Shown here piece after piece: positions 16,677 through 24,305 of a DNA stretch of 64,000 nt (position 1 is its first letter; each line of letters opens with the position of its first letter). Under the pieces are notes generated by a model, which was not told where the DNA came from, ran no database searches, and saw only the letters and a list, made by a program, of their open reading frames with translations. This DNA comes from an uncultured Polaribacter sp. (GTDB taxonomy: Bacteria; Bacteroidota; Bacteroidia; Flavobacteriales; Flavobacteriaceae), in NCBI RefSeq assembly GCF_947501385.1, contig NZ_CANMVP010000026.1, forward strand, positions 1-64,000. Reading direction: 5' to 3'. Position numbers and translations under genes: made by a program.

Positions 16677-16931
16677 TTATAGTCTTGAAGCAAGTTCAGC
16701 TTTAATATTTTTCATGTTCATGAATTGCAAGGGTAAAATTGCTCCACAAGAAATAGCAACACCAAAGAGTGCAACAAAAGTTCCGTTATTTTCTTTCGTT
16801 ACCATTCCATAAATAGTAATTGATAAAAGTAAAATGATAACTATAGATAAAGCAATTGTAATTGCTTTTAACAAATATAAGTTAGATTGTAATTGAGCCG
16901 TTGTTTTATCGTTAAAGCTATTTTCTTTCAT
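16677..16931 (-). CDS. small two-helix membrane protein
   Basis: The 84-residue protein has two hydrophobic segments (about residues 20-43 and 51-70) and a charged N terminus, ending MKNIKAELASRL. It resembles short Bacteroidota proteins often labelled redox-active disulfide protein 2, but only one cysteine is visible, so that label would be misleading. Function unknown. It precedes the metal-binding-like lipoprotein in what looks like a two-gene unit. Confidence 0.65.
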   Translation of the reverse strand: MKENSFNDKTTAQLQSNLYLLKAITIALSIVIILLLSITIYGMVTKENNGTFVALFGVAISCGAILPLQFMNMKNIKAELASRL

Positions 16932-17011
16932 TTTATTATGACCTTATTTTACACAGCAGTAGCGTTAAAACATACTGCCTTCCTATAAAAATTACTAAAA
17001 ACAATAAACTA

Positions 17012-17048
17012 TCAAACTTTCCCCTTCGGGGGAAATGTCCTTTAGGAC
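17012..17048 (-). terminator. double hairpin at the end of glnS
   Basis: GTCCT/AGGAC (17037-17048) overlaps the glnS stop codon at 17042-17044. TTTCCCC/GGGGAAA (17018-17035) with a four-base loop follows immediately, then a T-rich stretch on the minus strand. Stop codon and terminator are therefore merged. Confidence 0.65.
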
Positions 17049-18733
17049 AAAGGGGCTTTCCAAGAATCTCTCAACCCAACCGTTTTATTAAAAACCAAAT
17101 GCTCAGCAGTCGAATCATCATCTACATTAAAATACCCTAAACGTTGAAACTGAAAACGTTCGCCAATTTTTGCAGATTGTAAACTTGGTTCTACAAAAGC
17201 ATTGATAATTTCTAAAGAATTAGGATTTATAAACTCCATATAATCTTTGTCTTTATGAGCATCTGGTGCTTCCTCTAAAAACAGTCTATCATAAGCCCTT
17301 ACTTCTGCTTTTACCGCATGTTTTACAGAAACCCAATGCAAGGTTCCTTTTACTTTTCGCATACTTTCTTCGGTTCCACTTCCAGATTTTGTTAATGGAT
17401 CATAGGTACATTGAATTTCAATTACGTTTCCATTTTCATCTTTTGTACAACTATTAGCCGTAATAAAATACGCATTTTTTAAACGGACTTCTTTTCCTAA
17501 TTTCAAACGGAAAAATTTCTTATTCGCTTCCTCTCTAAAATCTTCTTTTTCTATATAAATTTCTCTCGAAAATGGCACTTCTCTAAAACCTGCACTTTCA
17601 TCTTCTTGATTGTTTTCTGCGCTTAGCATTTCTTCTTTTCCTTCCGGATAATTGGTAATGACAACTTTTACAGGATCTAAAACAGCCATTACTCTATTGG
17701 CTGTTTTATTTAAATCTTCCCGAATTTTAAATTCTAAAAGCGCCACATCAATTACATTTTCACGTTTAGAAACCCCAACCGTTTCAATAAAATTTTTGAT
17801 GGATGCTGGCGTATACCCACGTCTTCGCAAACCAGAAATGGTTGGCATTCTTGGATCGTCCCAGCCAGCAACAATTCCGTTTTCAACCAAAGTTAACAAT
17901 TTACGCTTGCTCATAATGGTATAGCTCAAATTCAAACGAGAAAATTCTCGTTGTTTTGGCGGATTTGGATATTCAGATTTGGCAAATTTATATACATGGT
18001 CTCTAAACCAATTGTACAATTCTCTGTGCGGTTTAAACTCTAAAGAACATAAAGAGTGCGATATTTGTTCCAAATAATCACTTTCTCCATGCGTCCAATC
18101 ATACATTGGGTAAATACACCAATCAGACCCTGTTCTATGATGCTCTTTATACATAATTCTATACATCAGCGGATCACGCATGAGCATATTATCGCTGGTC
18201 ATATCAATCTTTGCACGCAACGTATGTTCGCCTTCTTTAAATTTTCCATCTTTCATTCCTTGAAACAATGCCAAGTTTTCTTCTACAGATCTGTTTCTAA
18301 AAGGACTATTGGTTCCAACTTGTGTTGGCGTTCCTTTTTGCACACGCATTTCTTCAGAAGATTGCGAATCTACATAGGCTTTCCCATCTTTAATCAATAA
18401 AATAGCCCAGTCATATAACTGCTGAAAATAGTCTGATGAGTATCGTTCTTCTGCCCAATTGTAACCCAACCAAGAAATATCATTCTTAATGGCATCTACA
18501 TATTCTTGCTCTTCTTTTGCCGGATTGGTATCGTCAAAACGCAAATTTACAGGTGCATTGTATTTTTCACCCAAACCAAAACTAATTCCGATTGCTTTGG
18601 TATGACCAATGTGTAAATATCCGTTGGGTTCTGGCGGAAAACGGAAACGTAAATTTTCTTTTGGCATTCCATTTGCCAAATCTTCTTCAATAATTTGCTC
18701 TAAAAAATTAAGCGATTTTTTCTCTTCAGACAT
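17042..18733 (-). CDS. glnS: glutamine--tRNA ligase
   Basis: The 563-residue class I synthetase has HIGH at 41-44 (GYLHIGHTKA) and the KMSKS equivalent MSKRK at 274-278. RFPPEPNGYL, NLRFDDTNP and GLRRRGYTP are typical of GlnRS rather than GluRS, and the C-terminal beta-barrel anticodon domains are present. A direct GlnRS means that Gln-tRNA need not depend on the amidotransferase route. It is a single gene with no recognisable TAnnTTTG box close to its start. Confidence 0.96.
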   Translation of the reverse strand: MSEEKKSLNFLEQIIEEDLANGMPKENLRFRFPPEPNGYLHIGHTKAIGISFGLGEKYNAPVNLRFDDTNPAKEEQEYVDAIKNDISWLGYNWAEERYSSDYFQQLYDWAILLIKDGKAYVDSQSSEEMRVQKGTPTQVGTNSPFRNRSVEENLALFQGMKDGKFKEGEHTLRAKIDMTSDNMLMRDPLMYRIMYKEHHRTGSDWCIYPMYDWTHGESDYLEQISHSLCSLEFKPHRELYNWFRDHVYKFAKSEYPNPPKQREFSRLNLSYTIMSKRKLLTLVENGIVAGWDDPRMPTISGLRRRGYTPASIKNFIETVGVSKRENVIDVALLEFKIREDLNKTANRVMAVLDPVKVVITNYPEGKEEMLSAENNQEDESAGFREVPFSREIYIEKEDFREEANKKFFRLKLGKEVRLKNAYFITANSCTKDENGNVIEIQCTYDPLTKSGSGTEESMRKVKGTLHWVSVKHAVKAEVRAYDRLFLEEAPDAHKDKDYMEFINPNSLEIINAFVEPSLQSAKIGERFQFQRLGYFNVDDDSTAEHLVFNKTVGLRDSWKAPLS

Positions 18734-18844
18734 CGTTTTACATGAAAAAATTAAGTGGTAAAATTACATAAAATATTGCATTGCAATTGAGAGTTTTGTA
18801 ACAAAATTGTAAATTCAACAACTAATCATAAAACACTATTTACC

Positions 18845-19060
18845 ATGAGCGATCAAATTAGAAATTATACCTGTCCTAAATGCAACTCAAAAACGTATAA
18901 ATTAGGGCAAATGCGTGCCACTGGAGGTACATTTTCAAAAATATTCGATATCCAAAATCAGAAATTTACCAGCGTAACTTGTGGGCATTGTACCTATACA
19001 GAATTTTACAAAACCAAAACAAGCGGAATTAGTAACGTTTTTGATTTTTTTACGAGTTAG
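18845..19060 (+). CDS. small zinc-ribbon protein
   Basis: The 71-residue protein has CPKC (C10, C13) and CGHC (C46, C49), spaced as a single zinc ribbon, within YTCPKCNSKTY and TSVTCGHCTYTEFY. This is the layout of the nucleic-acid-binding zinc-ribbon family PF09855-like proteins. Partner and target are unknown. It stands alone, divergent from glnS. Confidence 0.82.
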   Translation: MSDQIRNYTCPKCNSKTYKLGQMRATGGTFSKIFDIQNQKFTSVTCGHCTYTEFYKTKTSGISNVFDFFTS

Positions 19061-19194
19061 TGAAATTCAATTTTAAGAAACTTACAAGACGAACTTAAAA
19101 TTGTAAGTGGAACTAATACCGAATTTATTTCGGAATCTTATGACTAAAATTGAGCTTATCGAAATATGGGCGCCTGTCTGCCGCAGGTAGATTC

Positions 19195-19350
19195 CCTTTC
19201 AGGTCAGGCTTTCCACTGTAGTTTTTTTATGCTGAATTTATTTCAGCACCCCACTTTCAATAGAAGTAACTTAATTATTTGTACAGATGCTAGTCGAGTT
19301 CAGCATAAAAAAAGCTGTCGTTTCAATCTTTAACGCAGACCTATTTACCA
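19195..19350. repeat. dispersed repeat family A, copy 2
   Basis: This is the best preserved copy. TTTTTTTATGCTGAA (19222-19236) and TTCAGCATAAAAAAA (19299-19313) are perfect 15-base inverted arms 62 nt apart. They are flanked by CAGGCTTTCCAC on the left and GCTGTCGTTTCAATC on the right. It occupies the 340-base gap between two plus-strand genes, where no ORF is seen. Confidence 0.7.
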
Positions 19351-19394
19351 GTTAAAGTTTTCTAAAAATGGAATTTACTATTTATTAATTATCG

Positions 19395-19402
19395 TAAATT
19401 TG
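19395..19402 (+). promoter_or_regulatory. -7 box abutting the DUF2452 start
   Basis: TAAATTTG matches TAnnTTTG with only 6 nt to the ATG at 19409. A leaderless or nearly leaderless mRNA is predicted. Confidence 0.5.
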
Positions 19403-19408
19403 CAAGTA

Positions 19409-19858
19409 ATGAAAGATGAAGAAAAGAAACCAGACTTAGTAGTTTTTAATGAAGAAACGCAACAATACGATGCCGCTTTAAAACCCTACGGAACTTCCGC
19501 AAGTTCGCCAGTAATTAAACCCTTAAACACCGCAAGTTGGAAAAATGATGGAATACAGCGTGTCAACAAGCAATTAAAATCGAAGTTCGACGAGGTTAAA
19601 AAAGAGTACGAAACCTTAATGCAAAAGTTTCAGTATAACGATTTAATTTACAATGCAAAGTTTAATTTCGAGCCAATTTTTGGTGAGAATTATCACTTAT
19701 ATCATAATAAAAATAAAGAACCATTTTTGTCGATCATTTCCCCAGAACAGTGTAGCTTTGAGTTCTTGGGATCTTTTAGATTAAATACAGACAAAATGTG
19801 GGAAAAGATTGATTTAGATGATAATTCCAATGTCAGTTCGAGCGCAGTCGAGAACTAA
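19409..19858 (+). CDS. DUF2452 domain protein
   Basis: The 149-residue protein reads KPDLVVFNEETQQYDAALKP at the start and later FEPIFGENYHLYHNK and LSIISPEQC, which is the DUF2452 pattern of Bacteroidota and other Gram-negatives. The function is unknown; it is probably cytoplasmic. I use ATG 19409 instead of the in-frame TTG at 19400, which lies within the promoter -7 box. The last residues (NVSSSAVEN) are encoded by a TCGAGCGCAGTCGAGA repeat unit, so the C-terminal tail is repeat-derived. Confidence 0.82.
   Translation: MKDEEKKPDLVVFNEETQQYDAALKPYGTSASSPVIKPLNTASWKNDGIQRVNKQLKSKFDEVKKEYETLMQKFQYNDLIYNAKFNFEPIFGENYHLYHNKNKEPFLSIISPEQCSFEFLGSFRLNTDKMWEKIDLDDNSNVSSSAVEN
19830..19856. repeat. 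GCGCAGTCGA repeat unit inside a coding end
   Basis: GTCAGTTCGAGCGCAGTCGA plus GAACT is a variant of the module at 1436-1456 and 23656-23675. It encodes the last eight residues of the DUF2452 protein. Confidence 0.5.
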
Positions 19859-19919
19859 TTTGGTCACTTTATTATTTCTATTCAGCTCTGTGTGACATTA
19901 ACACTTAAATTAAACTTAA

Positions 19920-20276
19920 TTGGGAATCATAAAAATAAATAACATCAAATTGTATGCTTTTCATGGTTGTTTAGACGAAGAAGCAAAAATTGGTTCAGAA
20001 TATCGCGTAGATGTTGAAGTTAAAGCCAATTTAAGAAAATCTGCAAAAACAGATAATTTAGCAGATACAGTAGATTACGTGCATTTAAATCATATTGTAA
20101 AAGAAGAAATGGCCATTCGTTCGAAGTTATTAGAAGAAGTAGCACAGCGCATTTTAAATAGGTTCTTTAAAGAACTTAGAATGATTCGAAAAGCGACTGT
20201 TGCTGTGTCAAAAATAAATCCGCCAATGGGTGGTAATGTAGAAGAAGTGGTTATTATTCTCACAAAAAAGCGATAA
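19920..20276 (+). CDS. folB: dihydroneopterin aldolase
   Basis: The 118-residue protein has the FolB pattern: IKINNIKLYAFHGCLDEE, GSEYRVDVEV, then DTVDYVHL and the active-site region LLEEVAQRIL with KINPPMGGNVEEV. It converts dihydroneopterin to hydroxymethyl-dihydropterin in folate synthesis. The start is TTG at 19920 giving MGIIKI; no in-frame ATG gives a better family N terminus. It follows the DUF2452 gene by 61 nt and precedes the tRNA-Cys promoter. Confidence 0.92.
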   Translation: MGIIKINNIKLYAFHGCLDEEAKIGSEYRVDVEVKANLRKSAKTDNLADTVDYVHLNHIVKEEMAIRSKLLEEVAQRILNRFFKELRMIRKATVAVSKINPPMGGNVEEVVIILTKKR

Positions 20277-20289
20277 CACAAAAAAATAC

Positions 20290-20319
20290 TTGCAATACTT
20301 GTAAATTTGCGTAAATTTG
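20290..20319 (+). promoter_or_regulatory. promoter upstream of tRNA-Cys
   Basis: TTG at 20290-20292 and TAAATTTG at 20312-20319 are 19 nt apart, the preferred Bacteroidota -33/-7 spacing. A second TAAATTTG lies at 20302-20309. The tRNA starts 92 nt downstream, so a leader with a TCGAAG/CTTCGA stem (near 20384-20399) would have to be processed. Confidence 0.6.
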
Positions 20320-20411
20320 CAATCCTTAAAATAGATTTCTGTTACCCAATCAAGTTGGTTACAAGGAATAACAATATTAGGTTTCGAAGTAAACTTCGAT
20401 TAAATTTTCAA

Positions 20412-20482
20412 GGTGTCTTGGCCGAGTGGCTAGGCAATGGTTTGCAAAACCATGTACAGCGGTTCGAATCCGCTAGACACCT
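20412..20482 (+). tRNA. tRNA-Cys (GCA)
   Basis: The acceptor arms GGTGTCT (20412-20418) and AGACACC (20475-20481) pair fully. The anticodon arm is ATGGT-TTGCAAA-ACCAT with anticodon GCA. The T arm is AGCGG-TTCGAAT-CCGCT. The discriminator base is T, as tRNA-Cys requires, and CCA is not encoded. It is a single tRNA followed by an intrinsic terminator. Confidence 0.95.
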
Positions 20483-20484
20483 CT

Positions 20485-20516
20485 AAAACGTTTCAAGAAA
20501 TTGAAACGTTTTTTTT
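20485..20516 (+). terminator. intrinsic terminator of tRNA-Cys
   Basis: AAACGTTTCAA and TTGAAACGTTT arms with a GAAA loop are followed by a run of T. It starts three nt after the tRNA. Confidence 0.9.
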
Positions 20517-20755
20517 ATGAAAAATTTTCATCTTCCCGTTAAATCACCTCTAATAGTTCCTTTTATATAGAAGTGTCATCTCGTTGATTTCAGATTTACA
20601 GGTAAAGACGAATGTCTAAAACTAAATAATGGCACTATATATGTTGTTAATGAAAGTATTATATAAGTATTCTGAATTCTAAAAGTGCGATTTAGACAAA
20701 ATTTATTATTTTATTATGCTAAATTAGCAGTATATTTTCAACGAAAATCAATTTT

Positions 20756-22213
20756 ATGAAACAACTATTATGTAAAGTATGCTTACTTTTTAGTCTATTT
20801 GCTAGTACAAGTCTATTAGCACAAGAATTAGTTGCAGAAAAGGGAAGTTTTGGAGTGGATGAACAACATAAAATGATTGTTTGGCATGTTTCAAATTTAG
20901 ACGCTGTTAAGACTACCCAAAAAAAATTGAATAGGATAAGATTTCATAAAAGCTTCAAATTAAAAGAGGCTACCATAGACAGCCTTTCCTATACAAAAAG
21001 AATTGCTGTATCCAATGGAGATACGTATACATTGTATATTTCTAAGCTTCCATTGATTCACTTAGCAGTAGATACTTCTAAAATAAAAAGTAATTTTAAA
21101 ATACCAGCTTATTTTACATTGTTCAACAATAATAAATATATTAAAACTACCACTGGTGTGAGATATCGTGGAAATTTATCGTTGTCTTTTGCAAAAAAGT
21201 CATTCGATTTAGAGTTTTGGAAAGATAGTATTAGCGAACAGGAAATTGATATAAAATTAAACGGTTTACGGTCTGATGGTGATTGGATTTTGGATGCGAT
21301 GTTTAACGAGCCCTTACGTTTGCGGTCTTCTGTAGTAACTAATTTATGGACTAAAATTCACAAACCTTACTATTCAAAAAAAGAGCCGAAAGCAAAAAGT
21401 GGTTTTGAAGTTAGCTATGTAGAAGTATTTCTAAATAATAAATATCATGGTATTTATCAACTTTCTGAATCTATAGACAGAAAACAATTAAAGCTAAAAA
21501 AGAATGTAAAAAGCACTGTTAATGGCGAGTTATTTAAAGCAAACTCTTACAAAGGTGGCCCCGATTTTACAAAATCGCCCGAAAAATATGATGATCATTT
21601 AATTTTTTGGAATGGCTGGGCAACGAGTTATCCGTCTGATATTTATCAATTTAGTTGGAGAAATTTAGCTGAATTTTCAAATTTAGTGGTGCATGGTTCA
21701 AATGAGGAATTTCTTAAGAACATAGAAAATAAGGTTCAAATTTCTAACGCAATAGATTACTATCTTTTTGTAAACTTATTACAAGCAACAGATAATCTCG
21801 GAAAAAATTATTATTTAGGAAAGTATGATAAAAACGAGCCTTACTTTTTTATTCCATGGGATTTAGATGGTGTTTGGGGAATTATTCAAGACGGAATTCC
21901 TGTATGGGATACAAATGACGCACTAGAGAATGGTCTTTTAAAAAGACTATTAGAAGTGAATCCAAATGGTTATAAAGAGAAAGTAAAAACAAGATGGGCA
22001 GAATTACGATCAAAAGAATTTAGTAACAAAGCGCTATTTTCAAAAATTAACAAGATTTATAATAAATTCACTGTTGAAAAACTCTACGAACGTGAACAAT
22101 TGGTTTGGAAGAACAAATTAAACGAAACTACAAATGAAGCTCATTATGACCATTTGAAAACATGGCTAACAAAAAGGTTAAACTTTCTTGATGCCCACTT
22201 TAAAAACTTATAA
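20756..22213 (+). CDS. secreted CotH-family protein kinase
   Basis: The 485-residue protein begins with a signal peptide (about 22 residues, ending SLLAQ). It carries the CotH fold landmarks: VRYRGNLSLSFAKKSFDLEF, IKLNGLRSDGDWI, GIYQLSESIDRKQL and IPWDLDGVWG. Characterised CotH proteins are atypical kinases that phosphorylate secreted or coat proteins; activity here is inferred. It shares no spacer with the convergent phosphatase gene: the two stop codons are adjacent at 22211-22216. About 270 bases of AT-rich sequence without ORFs lie upstream, including a TATATTTT box near 20731. Confidence 0.88.
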   Translation: MKQLLCKVCLLFSLFASTSLLAQELVAEKGSFGVDEQHKMIVWHVSNLDAVKTTQKKLNRIRFHKSFKLKEATIDSLSYTKRIAVSNGDTYTLYISKLPLIHLAVDTSKIKSNFKIPAYFTLFNNNKYIKTTTGVRYRGNLSLSFAKKSFDLEFWKDSISEQEIDIKLNGLRSDGDWILDAMFNEPLRLRSSVVTNLWTKIHKPYYSKKEPKAKSGFEVSYVEVFLNNKYHGIYQLSESIDRKQLKLKKNVKSTVNGELFKANSYKGGPDFTKSPEKYDDHLIFWNGWATSYPSDIYQFSWRNLAEFSNLVVHGSNEEFLKNIENKVQISNAIDYYLFVNLLQATDNLGKNYYLGKYDKNEPYFFIPWDLDGVWGIIQDGIPVWDTNDALENGLLKRLLEVNPNGYKEKVKTRWAELRSKEFSNKALFSKINKIYNKFTVEKLYEREQLVWKNKLNETTNEAHYDHLKTWLTKRLNFLDAHFKNL

Positions 22214-23401
22214 TTATTTTAAAAGTTCTTTTCTAGCGTTGGCATCAATTATAAATTCTTTATGATTTTCTATCAATAACCCTTGAGTTTTACTTGAAAA
22301 TTTTTTATTTCCATGTCTTACATCGGTTCTTATGATTTTTCCATTAAAATCGGTAGATACTTTTTTTACAAACGTATGGCCAACTACTATTTTTTCTGAC
22401 TTGTAATAGTTTAAAATACTGTCAAGTTCTAAAACAGTAATTTTTTTATAATTAGGTCTTTTAGTAAAAAAACCCCTGTACCAAAGAGGCCCTCTCGAGT
22501 TAAATAAAAATCTAACAACACTTTCTTTTGATCTGTTTTTATTTCGAAAGTCTATACGCGCCAAATTATTTATGTCTCTTAAACTTAATTTATAATTTAA
22601 AATTTTAGGACTCAAACCCGCATGAACAAAAATATAATTGCCTATTTTTTCAATTATATTTTTTGTTGTTAACCATTTTCCTAATTCAGAATTTACAGAA
22701 TACATATACTTAAGCGCTTCTTTCTTATCCTTTATTTGACTTATTTCTTGAGCAGCTTTGATATATTTTTTACGGTTATACCTATAATCACCATTAAAAT
22801 TAAGTATTTCATGATTTCCCAAGATAAAATGCACAACACCATTATGTTTTTTTGCTTGCTGTTCAAGCTTGTATATTAACCATAAAACTTGCGTGACATT
22901 TTTACCTCTATCTACAAAATCTCCAACTAAAACTAAATGTCCATCGCCGTACATCCAATTATGATTTTCATCAATTAACTGATTGGAATATAAGAAGCCA
23001 GCGAAAGCTTCATAGTTACCTTCAATATCAGAAATTACGACCATTTTTTTTGGTAAGTCATAATTTGTTTTAGGAATTGTATACTTTTTTTCTAAAGAAA
23101 CGTAGAATTCATTTTGATCTTTATTATCTACACGAACAATGATTGAATCTTTATTAAATTTAGGTAGAATTACAAGTCTATTTCGTGAATCTACTCGAAA
23201 TAAAGTATCGTTAATGATATACGGCCCATCATTACCATTATATAACGGTATGTTTTTCTTTTTTTTGCTAACGCTATCTGTTTTTAGTAATTTATCTAAG
23301 ATGTCTTTTTGAGCAAAACATTTTGTATTGGTTATAAATAAAAAGAAAATTCCTAAGTAATAGAAGTAGAGAGCGCTGTTTTTTAAGGATGTAGTTTTCA
23401 T
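22214..23401 (-). CDS. secreted PPP-type metallophosphoesterase
   Basis: The 395-residue protein has an N-terminal hydrophobic segment ending around TKCFAQ, so it is probably exported. The catalytic domain starts near residue 120: VISDIEGN (D125), GDFVDRG (160-166), GNHE (195-198), then FVHAGLSP and VVGHT. This order matches Shewanella-like/ApaH-like PPP phosphatases. The first motif reads DIE where most members read DxH, so one metal ligand is changed. The substrate is unknown. It faces the CotH kinase gene with no gap. Confidence 0.85.
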   Translation of the reverse strand: MKTTSLKNSALYFYYLGIFFLFITNTKCFAQKDILDKLLKTDSVSKKKKNIPLYNGNDGPYIINDTLFRVDSRNRLVILPKFNKDSIIVRVDNKDQNEFYVSLEKKYTIPKTNYDLPKKMVVISDIEGNYEAFAGFLYSNQLIDENHNWMYGDGHLVLVGDFVDRGKNVTQVLWLIYKLEQQAKKHNGVVHFILGNHEILNFNGDYRYNRKKYIKAAQEISQIKDKKEALKYMYSVNSELGKWLTTKNIIEKIGNYIFVHAGLSPKILNYKLSLRDINNLARIDFRNKNRSKESVVRFLFNSRGPLWYRGFFTKRPNYKKITVLELDSILNYYKSEKIVVGHTFVKKVSTDFNGKIIRTDVRHGNKKFSSKTQGLLIENHKEFIIDANARKELLK

Positions 23402-23486
23402 TTTTTTAAGGGGAATTTAGAATAAATTAATAAATTTTATAGAGGTTAGTAGCTAGTTACTTATTAAAAATAATAATTAACTAACG

Positions 23487-23613
23487 ATGTCTGGTTGTCC
23501 CGAAATTTCGGGAGCAGTCGAAACCTATATAAAGCAGACCAATATTTCTCGATAGCTTTGCTAGCTACTTTCAATGAAAATACATTTTCATTTTAGTAAT
23601 GCTACCATTGACG
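23487..23613 (+). repeat. dispersed repeat family B, copy 1
   Basis: It begins ATGTCTGGTTGT, contains the 14-base palindrome CCCGAAATTTCGGG (23499-23512), then AGCAGTCGAAACC, GCTACTTTCAATGAAAA and TTTTAGTAATGCT. The same order recurs at 23650-23755 and, inverted, at 58571-58690. Confidence 0.7.
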
Positions 23614-23649
23614 TAGCTTGTAAGTTACTGTTTTACAAATTATTAATAT

Positions 23650-23755
23650 ATGTCTGGTCGAGCGCAGTCGAGACCTCATTAAAACCTCTCGAAAACTGCG
23701 TTTGCTACTTTCAATCAAAAAATATTTTGATTTCAGTAATGCTCGAGGAGACATT
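23650..23755 (+). repeat. dispersed repeat family B, copy 2
   Basis: ATGTCTGG at the left end and GAGACATT at the right end form short inverted termini (ATGTCT/AGACAT). Inside are TCGAGCGCAGTCGAGACC, CCTCTCGAAAACTGCG, GCTACTTTCAATCAAAA and TTTCAGTAATGCTCGAG. The short frame across it looks like a chance ORF in repeats. The rest of 23402-24305 is AT-rich with the remnant listed next. Confidence 0.7.
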
Positions 23756-23968
23756 ACGTCATTCCAACCGCTTGATAAAAATTTTTCTCGGGTCTCGAAC
23801 GGACAATAACGAATAACTCAAGTGTCTGGTAAACAGTATTTTAAAATTTGAACTTAGTATGTATTTAACTACTGATCTCTAAAATTGTAATCATGTAAAC
23901 GTTAAAAATAAACATAATATTTCAATTTATTTTAATATTCAAAAAACGTGCCTGAATTATAGAAATCA

Positions 23969-24178
23969 TTAATAGAGTAAATAAAATTTAATCAAGTATA
24001 TTTTACTTAGGTGTGTCAATGTAATTTTGTTTTTCATTTCTCTTAGCATTTCTAATTTTATTCGTTTTAAAAATGCTTGCGTTCTCTCAAATTTGTAAAT
24101 AACCTTCCAGTTTATCCATAAATCTGTTTTCAAAATAGATGATTTAAGTTGGGATGCAAACTCTAAAGGAAAGATACT
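23969..24178 (-). pseudogene. possible remnant of a coding region
   Basis: A minus-strand frame without stops runs about 69 codons with no usable ATG near its beginning. Its text (e.g. LKSSILKTDLWINWKVIYKF, then FLKRIKLEMLREM) looks coding-like but is not recognised. It is bounded by stops and lies in a repeat-rich gap, so decayed gene debris is the simplest reading. Chance is possible in AT-rich DNA. Confidence 0.25.
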
Positions 24179-24305
24179 TCAGTCAAGCGACTATCGGTTT
24201 TATATATCATATTAGGCAATATAAATGTTAACAGAATTAAACTAGAAACCTTAGTTCATTGAGATAGTAAACTCGAAATTAATTATTGAGCTGCAATTGT
24301 ATTAC

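Noticed and set aside
18056..18400. 114-codon frame on the plus strand
   Set aside because: Lies entirely inside glnS on the opposite strand; glnS is conserved at full length.
23487..23755. CRISPR-like tandem repeats
   Set aside because: Only two copies, over 100 bp long, with no short regular repeat-spacer pattern and no cas genes.
23574..23816. 80-codon plus-strand frame in the repeat region
   Set aside because: It runs through two copies of repeat B and its text follows repeat units; no promoter box or protein-like pattern.
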